Of a DNA stretch of 64,000 nucleotides, positions 56,434 to 64,000 are shown in pieces. The notes under the pieces are model-generated. The model was not told the DNA's origin and ran no database searches. It was given only the letters and a program-made list of their open reading frames with translations. The translations under genes and the position numbers were made by a program. Position 1 is the stretch's first letter. The number at the start of each line of letters is the position of its first letter. Source of the DNA: an uncultured Aquimarina sp. (GTDB taxonomy: Bacteria; Bacteroidota; Bacteroidia; Flavobacteriales; Flavobacteriaceae); contig CANMKX010000006.1 of the NCBI GenBank assembly GCA_947498595.1, positions 1-64,000 on the forward strand, written 5' to 3'.

Positions 56434-57312
56434 ATGAATATTAAAATCTTATCACGAAACCCCAATTTGTATTCTACAGCGGTTTTAATACAAGCGGCAA
56501 TAAAAAGAAAACATCTTGTACAGGTATTAGATCCATTGTATTGTGATGTTATTCTAGAGAAGAATAGCCCAAAATTATATTATAAAGGAAAAAGAATACA
56601 TCATGTAGATGCAATAATACCTAGAATAGGAGCCTCAACGACGTATCATGGAAGTATAATTATTCGTCAGTTTGAAATGATGAATGTATTTACTACCGTA
56701 AAATCACAATCGTTGTTAATGTCTAGAGATAAATTAAGTAGTTTACAGGTTTTATCTAGAGCGGGATTGGATATGCCAAAAACAGTATTCGAGCATCATT
56801 CTAGAGATGTATCTGAAATTATAGAACATTTAGGAGGAGTTCCGGTAATTATAAAATTATTAGAGAGTACACAAGGAGTAGGAGTTGTTTTGGCAGAATC
56901 AAAAAATACTGCAATTTCTGTTTTAGAAGCTTTTAAAGGATTGCAAACAAATGTGTTGGTGCAGGAATATATAAAAGAAGCTAAAGGTGTTGATTTGCGA
57001 GTGCTCGTTGTTGATGGAGAAGTAGTAGGAGCAATGAAAAGGAAAAGTAAAAAAGGAGAATTTAGATCTAATTTGCATAGAGGGGGATCAGCAATGGCCG
57101 TAGCTTTGAGTAAAGAAGAAGAAAGAATAGCAATTAAAGCTGCGCAAGCTATGGATTTAGGTGTTGCAGGAGTAGATATATTGCAAAGTAAAAGAGGGCC
57201 TTTGGTATTAGAAGTTAATTCATCTCCAGGATTAGAAGGAATACAAAAAAGCACAGGGAAAGATATCGCTAAAGCAATTATACGTTATATAGAAAAGAGT
57301 GTGATAGGATGA
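56434..57312 (+). CDS. rimK: RimK-like ATP-grasp ligase
   Basis: 292 aa. ATP-grasp: PVIIKLLESTQGVGVVLAE (about 133-152), VQEYIKEAKGVDLRVLVVDG, GSAMAV and LEVNSSPGLEGIQ (metal site). RimK adds glutamate to ribosomal protein S6, or builds poly-glutamate. Followed after 7 bp by an AstE-like deacylase gene, a pairing repeatedly seen for rimK in Bacteroidetes. Confidence 0.92.
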   Translation: MNIKILSRNPNLYSTAVLIQAAIKRKHLVQVLDPLYCDVILEKNSPKLYYKGKRIHHVDAIIPRIGASTTYHGSIIIRQFEMMNVFTTVKSQSLLMSRDKLSSLQVLSRAGLDMPKTVFEHHSRDVSEIIEHLGGVPVIIKLLESTQGVGVVLAESKNTAISVLEAFKGLQTNVLVQEYIKEAKGVDLRVLVVDGEVVGAMKRKSKKGEFRSNLHRGGSAMAVALSKEEERIAIKAAQAMDLGVAGVDILQSKRGPLVLEVNSSPGLEGIQKSTGKDIAKAIIRYIEKSVIG

Positions 57313-57319
57313 TTAATAT

Positions 57320-58291
57320 ATGAATTATAGAGAAGACGAATACCTAGATATATTAGGAGAATCAATAGCTCCAGGAACAAGTAAGACAATTAATTTTAAT
57401 ATCGCAAAACTATATACCTCTACTAAAGTAGAAATACCCGTCATTGTAGAGCGGTCAAAAGAAGAGGGGCCTACGATATTAATAACAGGAGGAATTCATG
57501 GTGATGAGATTAATGGAGTAGAAGTTGTACGTCAAATCATTGCCAAAAAAATAAATAAACCTTTACGAGGAACTATTATCTGTATTCCTGTTTTAAACGT
57601 ATTTGGTTTTTTAACAATGGATCGATATTTTCCAGATGGAAAAGATCTTAATCGCGTTTTTCCGGGAACTAAAAACGGATCATTAGCCAGTCGGTTTGCA
57701 TACCAATTTGTAAATGAAATATTACCACACGCAGATTTTTGCTTAGATTTTCATACAGGCGGAGCAAGTAGATTTAATGCTCCACATATACGTGTTGACC
57801 CTAAGAACAGTAAACTAATTGAATATGCAAAAATTTTTAAAGCACCATTTACATTATTGTCTAATAATCTAAAAAAATCATATCGTAGTATTTGTGCAAA
57901 TAAAGGAGTAGATATTTTATTGTTCGAAGGAGGGAAATCTCAAAATAATAACAGAGATGTTGCTAGAGAAGGAGTAGAAGGTACAATGCGTATTCTTGAT
58001 CATTTTGGTATGTTACAACGGCATTTTGATATTTCAATACGGGAGCAAGATACAGTGTTGATTTCGAAGAGTTTTTGGATTAGAGCAAAATATAGTGGAT
58101 TATTGCATATAAAAATACCGTATGGAAAATTAGTGGAAAAAGGAGAGTATTTAGCGACGATAACCGATCCATATGGAACCATGAGGCATATTGTTAAAGC
58201 ACCTAATAAAGGATATATTATTAATGTAAATGAAGCACCTATAGTATATAAAGGTGATGCCATTTTTCATATTAGTCAAAGTTTACCCTAA
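57320..58291 (+). CDS. Succinylglutamate desuccinylase/aspartoacylase family protein
   Basis: 323-aa zinc deacylase. GGIHGDEINGVEV (Zn His and Glu, about 57-69), DLNRVFPG (catalytic loop), DFHTGG (Zn His) and FEGG (catalytic Glu) in order. C-terminal barrel-like domain. Because it is coupled to rimK, it may remove or process glutamyl modifications; this is inference. Not part of an arginine (ast) operon. Confidence 0.88.
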   Translation: MNYREDEYLDILGESIAPGTSKTINFNIAKLYTSTKVEIPVIVERSKEEGPTILITGGIHGDEINGVEVVRQIIAKKINKPLRGTIICIPVLNVFGFLTMDRYFPDGKDLNRVFPGTKNGSLASRFAYQFVNEILPHADFCLDFHTGGASRFNAPHIRVDPKNSKLIEYAKIFKAPFTLLSNNLKKSYRSICANKGVDILLFEGGKSQNNNRDVAREGVEGTMRILDHFGMLQRHFDISIREQDTVLISKSFWIRAKYSGLLHIKIPYGKLVEKGEYLATITDPYGTMRHIVKAPNKGYIINVNEAPIVYKGDAIFHISQSLP

Positions 58292-58295
58292 TAAA

Positions 58296-58862
58296 ATGAA
58301 TAAAATAAAATTAAGAGAAAAGTATAAAGATCTACGTTCTCAATTAAGTGTTGATAGTATCGATGATTTAAGTTTGAAAATTGCTAATCAAGCATTACAA
58401 TTATCTATTTGGGATAAAAAGTACTATCACATGTTTTTACCTATAGAAAAACAAAAAGAAGTAGATACACAGTACATATTGCATATATTACAAGGAAAGG
58501 ATAAAAATGTAATTGTTCCTAAAAGTGATTTTAAAACAAATACACTACAACATATCTTGCTAACAGATTCGACTCCTATAAAAATAAATAAGTGGGGCAT
58601 ACCAGAACCGGTAGAAGGTATAGAAATACCGCCAGTATCTATACAAGTAGTCTTTATACCTTTATTAGCGTTTGATACAAAAGGAAATCGAGTAGGATAC
58701 GGTAAGGGGTTTTATGATAAATTTTTAGCTGATTGTGAAACAACAACTATTAAAATAGGACTTTCGTTATTTCCTGAGGAGGAAGAAAGTATAAGCGATA
58801 TATTGTCTACAGATATTAAATTAGATTACTGTATAACACCTGAAAAAGTATATACATATTAA
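58296..58862 (+). CDS. 5-formyltetrahydrofolate cyclo-ligase
   Basis: 188 aa. Start placed at MNKIKLREKYKDLRSQL, 4 bp after the AstE-like stop, since the in-frame extension overlaps that gene. IPLLAFDTKGNRVGYGKGFYDKFL (about 135-158) is the hallmark. Converts 5-formyl-THF to methenyl-THF. Last gene of the rimK run; terminator follows. Confidence 0.92.
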   Translation: MNKIKLREKYKDLRSQLSVDSIDDLSLKIANQALQLSIWDKKYYHMFLPIEKQKEVDTQYILHILQGKDKNVIVPKSDFKTNTLQHILLTDSTPIKINKWGIPEPVEGIEIPPVSIQVVFIPLLAFDTKGNRVGYGKGFYDKFLADCETTTIKIGLSLFPEEEESISDILSTDIKLDYCITPEKVYTY

Positions 58863-58867
58863 AAAAA

Positions 58868-58896
58868 AGACCTGTGTTTTATTTTAGCGCAGGTTT
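58868..58896. terminator. Bidirectional terminator
   Basis: ACCTGTG/CGCAGGT stem (one G-U/mismatch) between convergent genes, flanked by A- and T-runs. Confidence 0.75.
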
Positions 58897-58900
58897 ATTA

Positions 58901-59506
58901 CTACTCGTCTATTTTTGGGAACGCTTTTTTATTGAAAAGAATTAATAAAAAAACACCAATACTTATTGCAGAATCAGCAATGTTAAATACAGGATCAAAA
59001 AATGTAAAGCGTTGTCCTCCCCACATTGGAAACCAATTAGGGAAAGTACCATCAAATAACGGAAACTGAATCATATCTACAACTTTACCGTGAAACAAGG
59101 TTCCATATCCACCAGCTTCAGGGAATAAAGTGGCTACTTGATGTATACTATCATTAAAAATAAGACCATAAAAAACAGAATCAATAATATTACCCATTGC
59201 ACCAGAAAAAATAAGAGCAATGCAGAAAATTAATATTTTAGGGCTGTTTTTACGAACCGAATCCCATAACCAATATCCAATTCCAGTAATCGCGACTAAA
59301 CGAAATAAAGTTAAGAAAAGCTTACCATATGAACCTGGGATTTTTGCTCCCCATGCCATCCCTTCATTTTCAACAAAAATGATTCTAAACCAACTGAAAA
59401 CTTCGATTTCTTCATGTAAAGAGAATGTTGTTTTGATATATATTTTAGAAATCTGGTCGATTAATAATACCAGTATGATAATTAATGTAGCTTTTTTTAA
59501 AGACAT
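58901..59506 (-). CDS. lspA: Lipoprotein signal peptidase
   Basis: Integral membrane aspartyl protease that cleaves prolipoprotein signals. Four TM segments; catalytic Asp in GNIIDSVFYG (about 107-116) and FNIADSAISIG (about 172-182). 201 aa, longer than E. coli LspA (164) but usual in flavobacteria. In many relatives it directly follows ileS-traR; here an envelope-stress module intervenes. Confidence 0.95.
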   Translation of the reverse strand: MSLKKATLIIILVLLIDQISKIYIKTTFSLHEEIEVFSWFRIIFVENEGMAWGAKIPGSYGKLFLTLFRLVAITGIGYWLWDSVRKNSPKILIFCIALIFSGAMGNIIDSVFYGLIFNDSIHQVATLFPEAGGYGTLFHGKVVDMIQFPLFDGTFPNWFPMWGGQRFTFFDPVFNIADSAISIGVFLLILFNKKAFPKIDE

Positions 59507-59560
59507 AGTTTAGGATATGAATTCTATATTGGTCTGATCAATGGAAACAAAAATAAGGTT

Positions 59561-60178
59561 TTATTTTATTTTGTAAGTATTAATGTGCCCATGGATTGTT
59601 TTTAATTCAATTTTATGGCGACCATATAATAAGTTAGTAGGGATTTTACCATAAATGTTACTAGCAGTAACGGTAGCATCTTTCGTATGGATAGTAATAT
59701 TTCCGTTTAAAGTATGAATTTTAGCATTTCCAGTAAATGGATTTAAGGAACAATTACCTGAAGTTAATTCAGAGAAAATGGATTGGTAGTCGCCAGAAAA
59801 ATAAGCAGAGGCAGAAGTTGATTTTAAAGTTACATTTAAGTTTACAGGAATATTAATTTCTATTTTTAAAGAAAAAACTTTGTGAGCACTTAATTTATCA
59901 TTAAAAAATTTAGAAAAAGGCTGAAAACCGTCTACAATTGATAGATTTTGATCTTGTAGAGTAGTTTTTATAAAAAGTGAATTTTGATATTCACCTTCAT
60001 TTATAGCTCTTATATTGATAGTATTTGTTTTAGAAGAAATGATTTTAATTTCAAAAGCATGATCAAGTATGATTGTTATGTCTTTAATAAAAGAAGCATC
60101 AATAGTTTTATTAAAAAAAGATTGAGAGTAAAGAGAAGAAACAAACAAATATATAAAAAGAGAAAATAGCAGCTTCAT
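59561..60178 (-). CDS. Secreted DUF4097/adhesin-like protein (copy 3)
   Basis: 205 aa, signal peptide MKLLFSLFIYLFVSSLYSQS. The rest is repeated beta-strands (IRAINEGEYQ, VFSLKIEINIPVNLNVTLKST, KIHTLNGNITIHTK) in the DUF4097/head-GIN style. It shares the ordered-strand repeat style of its two neighbours but is more diverged. Periplasmic or surface location. Last gene of the sigma/anti-sigma module. Confidence 0.75.
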   Translation of the reverse strand: MKLLFSLFIYLFVSSLYSQSFFNKTIDASFIKDITIILDHAFEIKIISSKTNTINIRAINEGEYQNSLFIKTTLQDQNLSIVDGFQPFSKFFNDKLSAHKVFSLKIEINIPVNLNVTLKSTSASAYFSGDYQSIFSELTSGNCSLNPFTGNAKIHTLNGNITIHTKDATVTASNIYGKIPTNLLYGRHKIELKTIHGHINTYKIK

Positions 60179-60222
60179 ACAACCGAAGATACTATTTTCT
60201 ATGATTAATGAACTTAGCAGTA

Positions 60223-60906
60223 TTATTTTTTTCTGATATAAATATCTCCGCTAATTGTATTTAACTGTAGTTGATGTAATGCTTTTCCAAAAGTTCCAGA
60301 AACATTATAACCAACAACGTTTGATGTAGTTTTATCAAATGACATAGATTTGTCAGCATATATTTGTCCTGTAATAGTATTGGCTTTTAGAGTTGAGGTA
60401 GCAACATTAATATCGATATCACCACTAATTGTTTTTAAATTTAAAGCCCCAGAATAGTTTTTAATATTAATATTACCACTAATAATGTCCACAATTAAGG
60501 TTCCATCATATTGATCAGTGCTTACATTGCCAGAAATACTCTTTACTTTTACATCTAGATTTTTAGGAAGGTATACTGTATATTGAACGCGAGTACTTGT
60601 ATTACAATTGTCAGTATTATTTTTTGTTTTGAATAAGTCACCATAATCAGATGTAATAAAGAGCACAGATTTGTTGTTGTTGATTTTTAATTCGAAGAAG
60701 TTATTATCTTTATTATTGTTAATAATAGCTTCTGCTTTGATGAAAACCTTCTCTTTGTTCCAAGTTTTTAAAGAGATATTATCTGCAAATTTAAAATCAA
60801 GGTTGATATTGTCTGCTTGTATTGAAATTTCTTTTTCAATTACTTTTTGTGCTTGTGTGGTATATGCAATAAAGCATAGTAAGACGAATTTTATAATTGT
60901 TTTCAT
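60223..60906 (-). CDS. Secreted DUF4097/adhesin-like protein (copy 2)
   Basis: 227 aa, signal peptide MKTIIKFVLLCFIAYTTQAQ. Short repeats of about 20 aa (VKSISGNVSTDQYDG, VDIISGNINIKNYSG, LKTISGDIDINVATS, LNTISGDIYIRKK) form a regular right-handed beta-solenoid-like repeat. It ends in SGDIYIRKK, as does copy 1 (SAGNIYLRKK), suggesting duplication. Function unknown; DUF4097 proteins often accompany sigma/anti-sigma pairs. Confidence 0.8.
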   Translation of the reverse strand: MKTIIKFVLLCFIAYTTQAQKVIEKEISIQADNINLDFKFADNISLKTWNKEKVFIKAEAIINNNKDNNFFELKINNNKSVLFITSDYGDLFKTKNNTDNCNTSTRVQYTVYLPKNLDVKVKSISGNVSTDQYDGTLIVDIISGNINIKNYSGALNLKTISGDIDINVATSTLKANTITGQIYADKSMSFDKTTSNVVGYNVSGTFGKALHQLQLNTISGDIYIRKK

Positions 60907-60913
60907 TCGAGTG

Positions 60914-61681
60914 TTATTTTTTTCTTAGATAAATATTTCCAGCAGAAGAGCGTAATGAAATTGCTACACCACCATTATTAATTTGAGTTTTAATAGAACG
61001 ATTACCTCCCACAATTTTCATAGTATCATTTTCTTTCCCATAATCAAGTTCAAAATCCGTATATACTTCACCAATAGATGACTTTAAGCTTAAATTAGCA
61101 GGAGTGTTTTTTGGTAAACTAACATCTACATCGCCAGCAGAAGAAATTAATGAAATAGGAGATGTTTGGTTTACATTGTTAAATATGACACGTATATCTC
61201 CTGCCGATGTTTTTGCAACAATAGGTCCCGTAACTTCTATAATATCTATTTCCCCAGCATTTGACCTTACTTCAATTTCTGAAGAAAATCCTTCGATAAG
61301 AATATCGCCAATGCTATAATTATTTATAGAAACATTTATATTCTTAGGTAGATAAACTTCTAGATCTTCGCTATGAATACTTTTTAAATTTTTAATAACG
61401 AGTATTTCTCCTTCTTTTTTTATTGAAACTCCTAAGCCTGTGTTGTCATTTCCTGCAGCATAAACAGCTTTTAATCCTTTGGCTTTTTCGGGAGCTTTTC
61501 TTTTTTCTAAACCTTTAATTAATAATTGATTGTTGTTGTGTGTTTTAACAGTGATGCCAGTGGCAGATCCAATTTTTACGGTTTTGATTCCTTGTAGAGA
61601 TCGTGTATAATCTTGGGCTGTAATCGCAGTTGTAGTGATTAATAAAATTATGATTAATAATGATTTTTGTATAGTTTTCAT
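60914..61681 (-). CDS. Secreted DUF4097/adhesin-like protein (copy 1)
   Basis: 255 aa, signal peptide MKTIQKSLLIIILLITTTAITAQ. Regular strand repeats (VRSNAGEIDIIEVTG, AKTSAGDIRVIFNN, ISSAGDVDVSLPK) match the DUF4097 solenoid pattern. First of three tandem members; 8 bp upstream of copy 2 and 8 bp downstream of the anti-sigma gene. Confidence 0.8.
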   Translation of the reverse strand: MKTIQKSLLIIILLITTTAITAQDYTRSLQGIKTVKIGSATGITVKTHNNNQLLIKGLEKRKAPEKAKGLKAVYAAGNDNTGLGVSIKKEGEILVIKNLKSIHSEDLEVYLPKNINVSINNYSIGDILIEGFSSEIEVRSNAGEIDIIEVTGPIVAKTSAGDIRVIFNNVNQTSPISLISSAGDVDVSLPKNTPANLSLKSSIGEVYTDFELDYGKENDTMKIVGGNRSIKTQINNGGVAISLRSSAGNIYLRKK

Positions 61682-61689
61682 GGATGTTT

Positions 61690-62475
61690 TTAGATTAAAT
61701 TAGGTAACCCGATTTTTGCTTGATCTTTTACATAATCAGGAGTTTCTTGGTTTTTTAATAATCTTTCTAAAGAGGGTACCGCTCTTTTTTCTTGAATATT
61801 TACTAGTATTTGAATTAATTCGATTAACATATTAGGGTCTTCTTCTTTTTCTAAGGCATGTATTAACGCTTTTCGAACCATTTCTGAAGATGAAAACTTA
61901 GCCAATGCTTCTGCAGCGGCAATTCGTACGTTAGTATGCTCATCATAATACATTTTATCGATTAATGCTTTTAAAATTTCATTACCAGGCTTTTCAAGAG
62001 TTTCTGCATAATTAACAGCTAAAAGTCGTTTACTAGCAGAAGTGTTTTCGAATAATGAAATTGTCATTTCTTTTTTTAGAGTTGTTTTTTCATCGTTTAA
62101 TGTTGATAATTTTACTTCTTGTAGCTCTTGTTGTTGTGTTTTGCCAAAATAAAAACTACTGATCATTAGGATTAAAGTAGCAGCAATTTGCAACGCAGTT
62201 TTCCAAGTATGCTTTTTATTAGATAGTAGAGTGTTTTTTTTGGTTTCTGTATAAATTTCACGAGCTAACATTGTTTCAAAATTATCTTTTAAATGCTTAC
62301 TAGGAATTTCGATAGGACTTGAGTCTATTTCAGTAAAAATTAATTGTAATTCATTGAGTGTCTTTCGGCAAGAACTGCATTTTTGTAAATGCTCTTCTAT
62401 TTCGGATTTTGCAACTGAATTTAATTCTTGATGTATGTAATCGATCAATCGATCTTGGATATCTGTACAGTTCAT
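61690..62475 (-). CDS. Anti-sigma factor with zinc finger and HEAT-like repeats
   Basis: 261 aa. N-terminal zf-HC2 domain (HLQKCSSCRKTL, about 29-40) that would bind the ECF sigma factor. One TM (about 92-110, ALQIAATLILMISSFYFG), then about 150 periplasmic residues with HEAT-like repeats (VNYAETLEKPGNEIL, TNVRIAAAEALAKF, EEDPNMLIELIQILVNI, EKRAVPSLERLLK). The repeats are an unusual sensor. It starts 4 bp after the sigma gene. Confidence 0.87.
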   Translation of the reverse strand: MNCTDIQDRLIDYIHQELNSVAKSEIEEHLQKCSSCRKTLNELQLIFTEIDSSPIEIPSKHLKDNFETMLAREIYTETKKNTLLSNKKHTWKTALQIAATLILMISSFYFGKTQQQELQEVKLSTLNDEKTTLKKEMTISLFENTSASKRLLAVNYAETLEKPGNEILKALIDKMYYDEHTNVRIAAAEALAKFSSSEMVRKALIHALEKEEDPNMLIELIQILVNIQEKRAVPSLERLLKNQETPDYVKDQAKIGLPNLI

Positions 62476-62479
62476 AAGA

Positions 62480-63013
62480 TTACATGTTTTGGAAATAGTG
62501 ATTTTTTAATTTTGCGATAGCTCTATGTATTTTAGTCTTTACAGCACCCCTAGTTGAGTCGGTTATTTCTGCAATTTCTTGATATTTTATATTTTGATAT
62601 CGATGCATGACAATTAACATTTTATCGGTGTAATTTAGCTTGTTTAGAGCAGTTTCTAATTGTTCTTTGATTTCTTTTGAAGTAATGTTTTCTTCAGGTA
62701 TTTTTTGAATTTTATAATCTATATCATCCAATCGTTGATTTTTGTTTTTTTGAGATTTGTAATGATCCATAAAAACGTTTCTAGCAATTGTATAAATCCA
62801 AGATGAAAATTTACCTTCTTTATAGGATGTTCTATATTTTATTAATTTATAAAAAACATCTTGAGTTAAATCCTCACTATGATCTTTGTCTTGTACCATT
62901 TTTAAGAGAAAATTATAAATCTTGATATGATACCTGTCAAAAAGAATACGAGTATATTCCAGTTTTCCATGGGAGATCATTGTCATAATTTCTTCATCTT
63001 TTAAATGCTTCAA
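62480..63013 (-). CDS. ECF-type RNA polymerase sigma factor
   Basis: 177 aa. Region 2 (YNFLLKMVQDKDHSEDLTQDVFYKLIKY, FSSWIYTIARNVFMDHYKS, about 30-95) and region 4 (LVMHRYQNIKYQEIAEITDSTRGAVKTKIHRAIAKLK, about 135-172). First gene of a five-gene minus-strand module with its anti-sigma factor and three secreted proteins. Confidence 0.95.
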   Translation of the reverse strand: MKHLKDEEIMTMISHGKLEYTRILFDRYHIKIYNFLLKMVQDKDHSEDLTQDVFYKLIKYRTSYKEGKFSSWIYTIARNVFMDHYKSQKNKNQRLDDIDYKIQKIPEENITSKEIKEQLETALNKLNYTDKMLIVMHRYQNIKYQEIAEITDSTRGAVKTKIHRAIAKLKNHYFQNM

Positions 63014-63086
63014 TTGTGCTTTTTTTGAATTGGTTTCTTATTTATAATACCTAGAATTTTTAAAAAGGTTACATATGGGTATAAAA

Positions 63087-63116
63087 AAAATGCTTCCTAT
63101 TTATTAGGAAGCATTT
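63087..63116 (-). terminator. Terminator after traR/dksA
   Basis: AAAATGCTTCCT/AGGAAGCATTTT stem with a 6-nt loop and a T-run on the minus strand, 30 bp after the gene. Confidence 0.9.
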
Positions 63117-63144
63117 TGTATATCGTTTAAGATGGCGTGCAAGA

Positions 63145-63534
63145 TTATTTCTTTTGCATATTTTTAGCCTCGATACTTAAGGTGGCGTGAGGAACTAATT
63201 TTAATCGTTCAGGATTAATAAGTTTTCCAGTAACACGACATATACCGTAGGTTTTGTTTTCTATGCGTAGTAATCCGTTTTTTAGATCTCTTAAGAACTT
63301 TTCTTGCCTGATAGCGAGTTGTCTATTCTTTTCTTTAGACATAGTTTCACTACCTTCTTCAAAAGCTTTAAAAGTAGGCGATGTATCATCGGTTCCATTA
63401 TTACCGTCGTTTTTATACGCACTTTGTAGTAATTCTAAATCCTTTTTACACTTTTCAATCTTGTCAAGAATAATTTCTTTAAAAGTTGCCAAGTCTGTAT
63501 CGCTGTATCTTACTTTTATATCTTCTGGTGCCAT
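63145..63534 (-). CDS. TraR/DksA family zinc-finger-like transcriptional regulator
   Basis: 129 aa. Central coiled coil (about 15-90, with an acidic tip NDGNNGTDD). C-terminal finger-like YGICRVTGKLINPERLKLVPHAT keeps only one Cys of the usual four, so zinc may not bind. Acts in the RNA polymerase secondary channel in the family. Lies 5 bp after ileS. Confidence 0.9.
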   Translation of the reverse strand: MAPEDIKVRYSDTDLATFKEIILDKIEKCKKDLELLQSAYKNDGNNGTDDTSPTFKAFEEGSETMSKEKNRQLAIRQEKFLRDLKNGLLRIENKTYGICRVTGKLINPERLKLVPHATLSIEAKNMQKK

Positions 63535-63539
63535 ACTCT

Positions 63540-64000
63540 TTAATGTTTTTTAATATGCAATTGAGTTTCTATGGTGTCAAAAGCAATTTCCGTACCATTA
63601 TTTATAGTAGTAGAAAACTCAATTGAAGCGGTTAACGTTTCATTTTTAATATAACTCTCATTACTAGCAACGGCTTCTTGTATCGTTTTATTTTCTAAGA
63701 AAGTGATATCTATCTTATCAGTCACCTCTAAGCCACTATCCTTACGGATATTTTGTATACGATTAACAAGTTCTCGGGCTATTCCCTCTTTTTTTAATTC
63801 GGGGGTAATATTAACATCAAGAGCCACCGTCAAACCTTCAGAATTTGCTACTAACCAGCCTTCTATATCTTGTGAGCTGATCTCTACATCAGCTTTCTCT
63901 AAAGTAATAATTTTATCGTTAACTTTTAAACTAAATTCACCTGTTTTCTCTAAAGCAGCAATACTTTCTTGATCGAATTTTCGTATCTCATTAGCAATCA
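63540..64000 (-). CDS. ileS: Isoleucyl-tRNA synthetase, C-terminal part (runs off the window)
   Basis: About 153 residues of the C-terminal region are present and the frame stays open to the window edge. IEGWLVANSEGLTVALDVNITPELKKEGIARELVNRIQNIRKDSGLEVTDKI is the DUF5915/anticodon-associated segment of bacterial IleRS. The catalytic domain lies beyond the window. Followed after 5 bp by traR/dksA. Confidence 0.92.
   Translation of the reverse strand, partial: IANEIRKFDQESIAALEKTGEFSLKVNDKIITLEKADVEISSQDIEGWLVANSEGLTVALDVNITPELKKEGIARELVNRIQNIRKDSGLEVTDKIDITFLENKTIQEAVASNESYIKNETLTASIEFSTTINNGTEIAFDTIETQLHIKKH

Overview
The window is about 64 kb of AT-rich chromosome from a Bacteroidetes bacterium, most likely a marine member of the Flavobacteriaceae. 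The evidence is the TTTG/TTG-N19-21-TAnnTTTG promoters, the near absence of Shine-Dalgarno sites, the flavobacterial gene order (yceD-rpmF-fabH-accB-accC, ileS-traR-lspA), an Oar-like TonB receptor, and flavobacterial forms of tdk, dus and slipin. Most of the window is housekeeping sequence. The first 11 kb looks accessory.

1-11 kb, accessory region. A truncated, probably frameshifted type IIG restriction-modification remnant is followed by a minus-strand RNA-repair island. In transcript order the island holds a slipin (SPFH protein), an RtcB ligase, a small S24/S26-like peptidase, an ATP-dependent RNA ligase (Rnl) and HD-Pnk (end-healing phosphatase/kinase). Upstream of the slipin, on the same strand, is a cluster of tRNA-like elements. 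One is a canonical linear tRNA-Tyr(GUA). Two others fold as complete tRNAs only when read as circularly permuted genes, with the 3' half (T arm and 3' acceptor strand) preceding the 5' half (5' acceptor strand, D arm, anticodon) across a 3-4 nt linker. Maturing them would require RNA cutting and ligation, and RNA ligases lie next door. I regard this as the most novel content of the window. Further right are a class II tRNA-like gene with an odd anticodon loop, two minus-strand transcription units that look non-coding or small-protein coding, and a WYL regulator fused to a phytanoyl-CoA-dioxygenase-like domain.

11-33 kb. Mostly minus-strand housekeeping genes: an ABC ATPase, prolyl oligopeptidase, asd, mscL, alr-tdk, mtgA, a GreA-like protein, an intradiol dioxygenase, and the fatty-acid synthesis block yceD-rpmF-fabH-accB-accC. 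Plus-strand islands carry rsmI with small membrane proteins, and recJ.

33-52 kb. pdxA and ribE diverge. A CAU-anticodon tRNA, mce, rbfA with a LolE-like permease, dus, lepA and a HAD phosphatase follow. Next come a TonB receptor and a run DUF3108-tdo-M23 peptidase-pgi. hppD and hmgA complete an aromatic amino-acid catabolism neighbourhood. A candidate small RNA sits between DUF3108 and hppD.

52-64 kb. A patatin/outer-membrane barrel protein with uvrC, rimK with an AstE-like protein and 5-FTHF cyclo-ligase, then lspA. An ECF-sigma/anti-sigma/three-adhesin-like envelope module follows, then traR/dksA and the C-terminal part of ileS, which runs off the window.

RNA foldings were done by eye, and functions come from motif recognition. 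No database search was possible.
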